Shown here one piece after another: positions 26,396 through 34,700 of a stretch of DNA of 64,000 nt. This stretch comes from Acetivibrio thermocellus ATCC 27405 (GTDB taxonomy: Bacteria > Bacillota > Clostridia > Acetivibrionales > Acetivibrionaceae). The notes beneath the pieces are model-generated. The model was not told where the DNA came from. It searched no databases and worked only from the letters and a program-made list of their open reading frames with translations. Within the stretch, counting starts at the first letter, position 1, and each line of letters begins with the position of its first letter. Both the position numbers and the translations under genes were made by a program. Location of the stretch: assembly GCF_000015865.1 (NCBI RefSeq), contig NC_009012.1, positions 2,225,081 through 2,289,080 of the forward strand, given 5' to 3'.

Positions 26396-26500
26396 GTATA
26401 TAAAAATATCTTCATGGTTGGATAGTTTAGCACAATTGCAAAAGAAATCGTAAGAATTTAACTTTGTGCAACAACTAAAGTTTTTTTTCAAAACCAGTCA
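26396..26500 (-). pseudogene. Relic of a second BspA-like repeat protein
   Basis: The translation NFSCCTKLNSYDFFCNCAKLSNHEDI aligns with the end of the dockerin protein (EFSGCFGSCTKLSNYNDI), and the DNA around 26410-26440 resembles 19697-19725 (TGGATAGTTTAGCAC against TGGACAGTTTAGTAC). It runs into the IS630 remnant, so a paralogue of the dockerin gene was probably destroyed by that element. Confidence 0.6.
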
Positions 26501-26521
26501 AATTAATACTATTTGCAGAAT

Positions 26522-27391
26522 TTATTGTTGATTATTCAGATACTCAATATACTCTTCCAGGCAAAATCCCTTTTCTTTAATAACTTCCGCATGCTCTTTT
26601 CCCACATATCTGAAATGCCATGGCTCATATATCACCTTTGTTATCGATTGCTTGCCGTCGGGATATCTCAAAATAAACCCATATTTATGGGCATTCTCCA
26701 TAAGCCATTTAAAAGCCTTCGTATTCTCAAACCCAGGATTGGCATAATTGAAGTCTACAGCCAGGCCAACCTCATGCTCGCTTGTCCCGGGTTTGGAAAC
26801 AGAAGCAGCCGCCAATTTCTCAGCTTCTTCTCTTGATTTCCCGGAATTCATGTACTGAGTGACTTTGTTATTATACAACCTTTCTTGAGTTCCTCTGTCC
26901 CTGTATGCCGACTGAACCCATATAACTCCTCCGGTTTCACGTCTGCAATCCTCAATAAGTTTTTTAAGGTCATCTATGGCCCTTGAATCAAATTTTCGAA
27001 ACTCGTCCAGGCTTGACAGGTCAAAAGAATAATCATCCGGAATCGGATTATCGCTATTCACTAATATCAACCGCCAGTCATCGATGATTTTGTTCTCTGT
27101 TTTTCCATCCGTATCGTCGACATCCCTGTTCTCTGTCCCATCCGTCCCATTGACATTTCTGTCCTCTGTGTCCGCATCGCCGGCGTCAACATTATGGCTA
27201 TCCGCAGTGTCATCCGACTCCACAGTGTCAACTGCATAAGAGTTCGCAGGCGTTTCTTCGTTTTTGCCTTTTCCATTGGTATAAAAGAATGCAACACTAC
27301 CTACGGCAATCAGCACAAGTATAACCAATGTCCTGATTCTTGCATATCTCAATCTTTTGTTTCTTCTCAAAATTCTTTGTCTTTTGTACAT
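26522..27391 (-). CDS. Membrane-anchored D-Ala-D-Ala carboxypeptidase, VanY/M15B type
   Basis: 289 residues. A basic N-terminus and one membrane span (about 20-38, TLVILVLIAVGSVAFFYT) anchor it with the domain outside. A low-complexity Asp/Thr/Asn linker (about 50-105) follows. The M15B peptidase domain (about 110-280) has the metal motif SEHEVGLAVDF (SxHxxGxAxD) and EPWHFRYV, with the substrate-side Arg in QSAYRDRGTQERLYN. It trims the terminal D-Ala of peptidoglycan stem peptides. RBS GGGTGAT before ATG. Alone, not in a van cluster, so a cell-wall maturation rather than a resistance role is likely. Confidence 0.88.
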   Translation of the reverse strand: MYKRQRILRRNKRLRYARIRTLVILVLIAVGSVAFFYTNGKGKNEETPANSYAVDTVESDDTADSHNVDAGDADTEDRNVNGTDGTENRDVDDTDGKTENKIIDDWRLILVNSDNPIPDDYSFDLSSLDEFRKFDSRAIDDLKKLIEDCRRETGGVIWVQSAYRDRGTQERLYNNKVTQYMNSGKSREEAEKLAAASVSKPGTSEHEVGLAVDFNYANPGFENTKAFKWLMENAHKYGFILRYPDGKQSITKVIYEPWHFRYVGKEHAEVIKEKGFCLEEYIEYLNNQQ

Positions 27392-27516
27392 CTTATCACC
27401 CTGAAAACATAAACATCCAACATAATTTATACAAGCATTTCATACCTGTACACTATAGAATTCTATCATTTATTTGTCGTTTTTGGAAGAAAAGTTTTAT
27501 TTATTTTTTAAATTGA

Positions 27517-28362
<846 letters not shown>

Positions 28363-28415
28363 TAGGGTTCATTTGTGGGAAAAGTCAAGGGTAAAGACTG
28401 CGTCTTGCCTGACGG

Positions 28416-29928
28416 GAGATTGTAAAATATTTTATGTAAACTAATTGACTCCTTCTATGATAGAATAATAAAGTATAGGAGGAGTTTTTTATGGCAAGAA
28501 AAAGGATAATAACACCAGAAAAGAAAGAGCTTATCAGAAATCTCATTTCTGAGTACAACATTACTTCAGCAAAGGATTTGCAGGAAGCATTGAAGGATCT
28601 GCTCGGAGATACGATACAAAATATGTTGGAAGCAGAGCTGGATGAACATCTCGGATATGAAAAGTACGAATCAACTGAAGAAGCGAAATCAAATTACCGT
28701 AACGGGTACACATCAAAAACATTAAAGTCAAGTGTAGGGCAAGTGGAAATAGATATCCCGCGGGACCGGAATGCAGAATTCGAGCCGAAAATTGTTCCCA
28801 GGTATAAAAGGGACATTTCAGAAATTGAAAATAAAATAATAGCAATGTATGCGCGTGGGATGTCTACCAGAGAAATCAACGAGCAGATACAGGAAATCTA
28901 CGGATTTGAAGTATCTGCCGAGATGGTAAGTAAGATCACTGATAAAATACTACCTGAGATAGAAGAGTGGCAGAAAAGGCCTCTGGGAGAGGTTTATCCG
29001 ATAGTATTTATTGACGCAATTCATTTTTCAGTAAAAAATGACGGCATTGTTGGGAAGAAGGCCATATATATTGTGCTGGCGATTGATATAGAAGGGCAGA
29101 AAGATGTTATCGGTATTTATGTAGGAGAAAATGAGAGCTCAAAATTCTGGCTGAGTGTCTTAAATGACCTTAAAAACAGGGGTGTTAAAGACATTCTGAT
29201 TCTCTGTGCTGATGCACTTTCAGGGATAAAGGATGCAATCAATGCGGCTTTTCCGAATACTGAATATCAGAGGTGTATAGTACACCAGATAAGAAACACG
29301 CTAAAGTATGTGTCAGATAAAGACCGAAAGGAATTTGCCAGGGACTTGAAACGGATATATACGGCTCCGAATGAGAAGGCAGGGTACGACCAGATGCTTG
29401 AGGTTTCAGAGAAATGGGAGAAGAAATACCCGGCAGCTATGAAGAGCTGGAAGAGCAATTGGGATGTTATTTGTCCATTTTTTAAGTATTCGGAGGAACT
29501 ACGTAAAATCATGTATACGACCAATACTATTGAGAGCCTGAATAGCAGTTATAGAAGGATAAACAAATCAAGGACAGTATTTCCTGGCGACCAGTCACTT
29601 TTAAAGAGCATATATTTAGCTACAGTAAAGATTACTTCAAAATGGACGATGCGTTACAAAAACTGGGGTTTGATACTGGGACAGCTACAGATTATGTTCG
29701 AAGGGCGTATATAGTATAATCAAGGGGTTCAGGGAAACTCTGGTTTCCTGAACCCCCCTGTAATATTTTATACGCATCATCTTTGTCAAATTTTTCTTTT
29801 GTAAGAATTTCTTATCAGAAATTCTTTTGAATCTATAAAATTTGACAAAGCAGACTTTCGAGTCTTAAAATATATTTAAATACTAACATAGAAGGAAAAT
29901 TAGTTTACACAAAAATATTTACACTGCC
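28416..29928 (+). mobile_element. IS256-family element, copy 2 (1513 bp, 8-bp TSD)
   Basis: Flanked by the exact duplication CCTGACGG at 28408-28415 and 29929-29936. Same length and ends as copy 1 at 389-1901, opposite orientation. Removing it rejoins a hairpin with arms GGAAAGTCAAGGGT and complement, so the IS landed in a small inverted repeat. Confidence 0.95.
28491..29714 (+). CDS. IS256-family transposase, copy 2
   Basis: 407 residues with the same DDE motifs as copy 1 (IDAIHFS, CADALSG, TNTIESLN) and one different residue (Ile in KKAIYIV). RBS AGGAGG 7 nt before ATG. It is intact. It lies about 300 bp downstream of the biosynthetic operon and reads toward it, the two being convergent. 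Confidence 0.96.
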   Translation: MARKRIITPEKKELIRNLISEYNITSAKDLQEALKDLLGDTIQNMLEAELDEHLGYEKYESTEEAKSNYRNGYTSKTLKSSVGQVEIDIPRDRNAEFEPKIVPRYKRDISEIENKIIAMYARGMSTREINEQIQEIYGFEVSAEMVSKITDKILPEIEEWQKRPLGEVYPIVFIDAIHFSVKNDGIVGKKAIYIVLAIDIEGQKDVIGIYVGENESSKFWLSVLNDLKNRGVKDILILCADALSGIKDAINAAFPNTEYQRCIVHQIRNTLKYVSDKDRKEFARDLKRIYTAPNEKAGYDQMLEVSEKWEKKYPAAMKSWKSNWDVICPFFKYSEELRKIMYTTNTIESLNSSYRRINKSRTVFPGDQSLLKSIYLATVKITSKWTMRYKNWGLILGQLQIMFEGRI

Positions 29929-30033
29929 CCTGACGGCAACCCTTGACTTTCCATCTGCATTCGCTCAAAAAACAGTCAAAATGGGCTTAATGATAATAAT
30001 GTTAATTCCACAACAGTACAATTACAGGATATT

Positions 30034-30912
30034 TTACAACAAACCTCTTCCTGAATTTACAAGAAGAATACGGTCATTCTCACTAAACCGAATGCGTTTA
30101 AAGACTCCGAAAACAACCGAACTTGAAAGTTCACAGTCAATAAACTTCGACAAAATTTTATATGCCTGCTGAATCTCTTCTTCATTAAGACGTATAAGCC
30201 TATGCCCTTTTTTTAGAACACTTTGCAGCTTGTTTTCATAAGGTGTCCATATACAACGCAGTTTATTTGCACAACTTCCGCTCCTGTTCTCAACACCCAC
30301 ACCAATTACCCTGGTCTTGGAATTTGACTTACTTATTGCACTTATAATTCCAAAAAAAGCTTCTCCGCTGCCAAAAGGGACCACAATATAGTCCACATTT
30401 TCGCAGGCGACTTCATAGTATATGGATTCATACGCCTCATGAAAACCATTGCTGGCATCTAAAATTCTATCATGACTTTTCGTGCTGACTAAATTCTTTA
30501 GATCTTTTGAAGACAAAACTGTTTTATTTAAATCTACCTCCAAAACCTGGCTTGCTGTGGACATCAGCTTTTTTTTTATCCTATCGCTTGTGCTTTTATC
30601 CACAACATTAATTAACCTTATAGAAGTCCCTTCGCATGCCTTAAGAAGGCTATAACCTGCATTTCCGGCTGTTATTATTACAATTTTGTCGTATAACCCC
30701 TCTTTTGCGAATTTAACTATGCTCTTGCTTCTTCTGTCTTTATATGTACCGTAAGAATTCTTACTTTCATCTTTAATTAAAACTTTTCCTACTTTATATT
30801 CTTTCGCCATTTCTTCAAGGTCAACTATGGGTGTAACATACTCATCGGAACCATCATCAAGGTCTTGATTAAACTTCTGAAGCAGATTTGCGCTGTTTTG
30901 AACATACATCAT
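30034..30912 (-). CDS. Threonine-synthase-like PLP enzyme (fold type II) of the NRPS operon
   Basis: 292 residues, shorter than threonine synthase. Fold type II features: DESKNSYGTYKDRRS (Schiff-base Lys in the SGTFKDR-like position), TAGNAGYSL (substrate-binding SSGNxG loop), VPFGSGEAFFG (PLP phosphate loop, here FGSGE instead of GGGG) and LVNSGRG near the end (pyridine-N Ser). Relatives make threonine, diaminopropionate or dehydro amino acids by beta- or gamma-elimination/replacement. As last gene of the NRPS operon (45 bp after the deacetylase, RBS AGGGGGAA) it probably supplies an unusual amino acid or modifies a phospho-amino acid. Exact reaction unknown. Confidence 0.78.
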   Translation of the reverse strand: MMYVQNSANLLQKFNQDLDDGSDEYVTPIVDLEEMAKEYKVGKVLIKDESKNSYGTYKDRRSKSIVKFAKEGLYDKIVIITAGNAGYSLLKACEGTSIRLINVVDKSTSDRIKKKLMSTASQVLEVDLNKTVLSSKDLKNLVSTKSHDRILDASNGFHEAYESIYYEVACENVDYIVVPFGSGEAFFGIISAISKSNSKTRVIGVGVENRSGSCANKLRCIWTPYENKLQSVLKKGHRLIRLNEEEIQQAYKILSKFIDCELSSSVVFGVFKRIRFSENDRILLVNSGRGLL

Positions 30913-30957
30913 TATTCCCCCTGCAATAAATAAAGTTTTCTAAAAAACGTCAAAAAG

Positions 30958-31695
30958 TTACTCTAACGGTATTGCACCAAAATGCAGACCTTTTTTCAGT
31001 AATTGGCAAATAATTGGTTTAAAGAGAGGGGTTGTCTGCGGATGGTCATGCATCAGTATAATATCATCAGAATACGGATAATTTAATCCAGCCCATTTTT
31101 CCGGCAAATCCAGCTCCATCAACTCAAATACATCATCTATTGTTCGAACGCCGAACATAGGTTTTTCCTGAAACGTACACCACTCAGCCACATCATATGT
31201 CCAATACCAGTCTATATCATCCTTTAACCCGAATTTACTGTAATACTCATATGTAATCCCATCAAACTTAGGTTTTGTATATCCCAGCTCCTTCAGAAAA
31301 GTCATGATTTTAGAAATCTTTTTTTTGCCTTCCTCGCTGTAAGGTTTCTTGAAAAAATTATTGTCTTCTCCTTTATCTCCATATGGAAATCTAAAAGCTT
31401 TAATAGGCCGAGCAACGCCAGCTTCTCTATAAATGCTGTCAATAATTCGATCAGTTTTCTCAATTTCTTCAAAACATTCTTCCAGCGATATTTGAGAAAA
31501 ACGCGGATGAGAGTAAGAATGATTTCCTATAATTCCTCCCTTTCGGATAGAATAAATTACATCCTCAGGCCTTTTCTCAATTTCAGAGCCTATACAAAAC
31601 CAGATTGGTTGAATTCCATATTGATATAAAATGTCCACTTTTTCTTTTCTATCCTTAGATGGTCCATCATCAATAGTAAGATATACAGTTTTCAT
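30958..31695 (-). CDS. NodB-type polysaccharide deacetylase
   Basis: 245 residues, no signal peptide, so cytoplasmic. The NodB motifs are LTIDDGPSKD (TxDDGP, metal and base Asp), NHSYSHPRF (HxxxH type metal ligands), AFRFPYGDKG (RxPY) and IILMHDHPQT (the late His motif). Such enzymes remove N-acetyl groups from sugars; in antibiotic clusters a homologous type deacetylates a GlcNAc placed by a glycosyltransferase. Here two glycosyltransferases stand in the same operon, so deacetylation of an attached N-acetyl sugar is a reasonable inference. RBS AAAGGTGATGG before ATG; 55 bp after the NRPS stop. Confidence 0.85.
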   Translation of the reverse strand: MKTVYLTIDDGPSKDRKEKVDILYQYGIQPIWFCIGSEIEKRPEDVIYSIRKGGIIGNHSYSHPRFSQISLEECFEEIEKTDRIIDSIYREAGVARPIKAFRFPYGDKGEDNNFFKKPYSEEGKKKISKIMTFLKELGYTKPKFDGITYEYYSKFGLKDDIDWYWTYDVAEWCTFQEKPMFGVRTIDDVFELMELDLPEKWAGLNYPYSDDIILMHDHPQTTPLFKPIICQLLKKGLHFGAIPLE

Positions 31696-31750
31696 AATCC
31701 ATCACCTTTCTATTAAAAAATGTAAATGTCATGACACAATTAACCCAGTT

Positions 31751-34700
31751 TCAAATCTTTGCTCTTTTCCTGTCATTTTGAATGGTTTTTAATAACTGCA
31801 TATCAGCCAACTCCTGAATTTTGTTTTTATCTTTCAAAATAACAGGATCAGGTATAGCATCCGGCAATACATCTTCCATAAAGCGTAAAGGACGATAATT
31901 AAATCCCATAATTCCCCATATAGTCAATATAATACCGGACAAAACCAGAATTAATCCCATGCCTCTTCCTTCACCGCTTCCGATTATCATGCTGATTTTC
32001 GTTGCAAGATTCCCTTCTCCAGCCATGAACGGTTCAAATACTTTATCTGACAAAGGCCCCGCAAGGAAAAACGCAAGAGGACGCATAATAAAGGCTAACA
32101 TTTCATTAATTGAAAAAACTCTGGCTTGTAATTCAAGCCCCACTTTAGACTGTATAAGAATCTGCCAATGAGTATCGATAAATGCTATAGATAGACCAAA
32201 TCCGAAAAGACCTATTGTTGCTAAAACTACCGACGGTCTTATTCCAATCAAAATCAGGCATATACCGGATAGTATAACATATCCAATCATTCCGTCTGCA
32301 CGTCTTTTTGTTCCGCCCCACAGGCTCATAATAATTGATCCTACTATAAGCCCAAAGCCATTCGCAGAAGTAACAATACCCATCGTTTCTACTGAAGCAA
32401 AGGCTAATACTACAGGAGTAACCAAAACAGTTGACAAACTCATAAAGAAATTTGTAACAATAAAGAAACCTATCATTATAATCAAACATTTTCGTTTTAT
32501 AATATAATTCCATCCACCTTTTATTTCTTCTATGAAAGGTTCTTCCCGCTTTTTAAACATATAGTTCGGGAAAGCCACCAATAATAAAGGCACCACCGAA
32601 AACAAGAAAGATATAAAATCAATTAACAGAATTCCATAAAGATTAATTGAAGAGGCAAGCATTCCGCCTATTATAGGCGCCAACATGCTACCTGACGCAG
32701 AACCCATTTGTGCTATTCCGTTTGCCTGTCCAAGATACTGTTTGGGCGTAATTTGAGCAATTGCCGCCAAAAATGCCGGTCTCTGAAACGCGCCTGCAAT
32801 TGAACTAATAGTTGTGGAAATATAAATGTGCCAGATTTCAAGCCGACCGCTCCACAATAATAAAGCAATCGCCAAAGTACCCATCGCAGCAAAAGTATCG
32901 GATATAATCATAATTTTCCGTCGATCCCACCGGTCTGCGACTGCACCGGCAATAGGAGAGATAAGAATATTTGGCAGTAAAGTACAAACTGAAATTAAAG
33001 TATAATAGGATACAGACCCTGTTTCTTTATAAATCCAATAACCTAATGCAAATCCTGTAAGGCTTGTCCCAAACATTGACACAATTTGCCCTAAGGCAAT
33101 AAATAAAAATAATTTCATACTGGGTTTTACATTTGCTTTGTCAAATATAGAAGTTTTTACCTTCTTTTTATCTACCGTTTCTTCCAATGCCTCTTCCACA
33201 AATTCTGAACTTCTAATATTTTTCCATTTTTCCACCTGATCAACTATAATCTGCGCTAATATGTCGGCCTGATGTTTCTGGAAAAAGTGGCCTGCATTTT
33301 CAATAACCCTTAAATTCACACAATTACTAAAATGTTCCCATTCTTTATATCTTTCCTGATAAAATTCTGTAGTACGGTCTCTTTCTCCCACAACACATGT
33401 AATAGGAGCTTTAAGTTTCTTTAAATTTTCAGTTGAAAACATCTTAGTGTAATAATCTTCCGCCTCTCTGCTGTCATGGCGAAGACTTCTTATAATAAAA
33501 TCCTGTTCTGCTTCATTGTTGGAACCGCCTATCGGAGCTCCTATACTTTTTAATATTTCCTTGTACAAGCGATTAGATATCCAACGGTCCCTAGGAAAAA
33601 TTTTTGACCACAATTCAAACCATTTTCCCGGAAGACGTGGCGAAGGAAAGTTTCCAGCCTCAATTACACCAACCAGCTCCATTCCCTGCTCTTCCATCAT
33701 ATATGCCAGTTTGATAGCCAAAGCTCCCCCAACACATTGTCCATACAGAACAATAGGCCCTGTCACTTTTTCTTTGATTTCAGAAATGCACATTTCAGCA
33801 ACCTTTTCAAGGCTCTCCGGTTTTTCATGTGGGCGACTGAAATCACGTCCCGGTATTTGTACAGCATACAGTGACCAGTTTTCAGGAATTTCATTTGCTA
33901 AAGGCTGATAAGCAACAGCACTTCCTCCCCCATAAGGAATACAAATCAAATTCATTTGTTTTTTCTCTTTTGAAACATGCTTCGTAAGTTCATGCAAAAT
34001 CTCTCTCTTTTCTTCTTTTTGCTTGTTTGAGATGTAATCGCTAAGTTCTCTGATAGTAGGGTATTTAAACAAATCGATTACACTAAGTGAAGGAGAAATT
34101 TTTCTGACTACGCTCATAGCCTTAAAAGACTCTCCTCCAAGGTCAAAAAAGTTGTCATCAATCCCTACTCTGGATATTTCCAATGTTTCCTTCCATATAG
34201 AGGCAATCTTTTCTTCCAATTCATTTCTCGGAGCTACATAATTATCATCTTCAATAATATCTTCACTAGGTTCAGGCAATGACTTGTAATCCACTTTTCC
34301 ATTGGTATTTAGCGGTATGGAATCCAATACTGTAAAAGATGATGGCCTCATATATTCAGGCAATTTTTTCTTTAAATAACGCCGAATTTCGGATATATCC
34401 AAGTTTCCTTCAGCTTTTTTATCAAGAACCAGATAAGCTACCAGTTTATTACTTTTTTCTGAATTTCCCCTAACAGTAACTACAGCATCCCGAACAACGG
34501 AATGTTCTTTTATTGCATGTTCGATTTCCTCAGGATCTATTCTGTACCCTCTTATTTTGATTTGCCGGTCAATTCTTCCTAAAAATTCAATATTCCCATC
34601 CGGTAAATACCTTACCAAATCACCGGTGCGGTACATATAACTTGACGGGCCTGGATGGAACGGATTCGGTATAAACTTTTGCTTCGTCATTTCCGGTTCA

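Larger units (their letters stand above)
28366..29957. repeat. Hairpin repeat interrupted by IS256 copy 2
   Basis: Arms GGGAAAAGTCAAGGGT (before the IS, about 28377-28392) and ACCCTTGACTTTCC (after it, about 29939-29952) are complementary once the IS and one TSD are removed, enclosing a loop of about 25 bases that contains the target CCTGACGG. Another hairpin with GTCAAGGG/CCCTTGAC arms ends the IS150-type element at 7582-7632. Confidence 0.55.

Noticed and set aside
26012-26491. 159-codon frame as an intact new gene
   Set aside because: It is a chance fusion of a BspA-like relic and an IS630 HTH fragment; both parts are recognisable pieces.
26522-27391. Vancomycin-resistance gene
   Set aside because: A VanY-type peptidase alone, without vanRS, vanHAX or similar genes, is better read as a housekeeping cell-wall enzyme.
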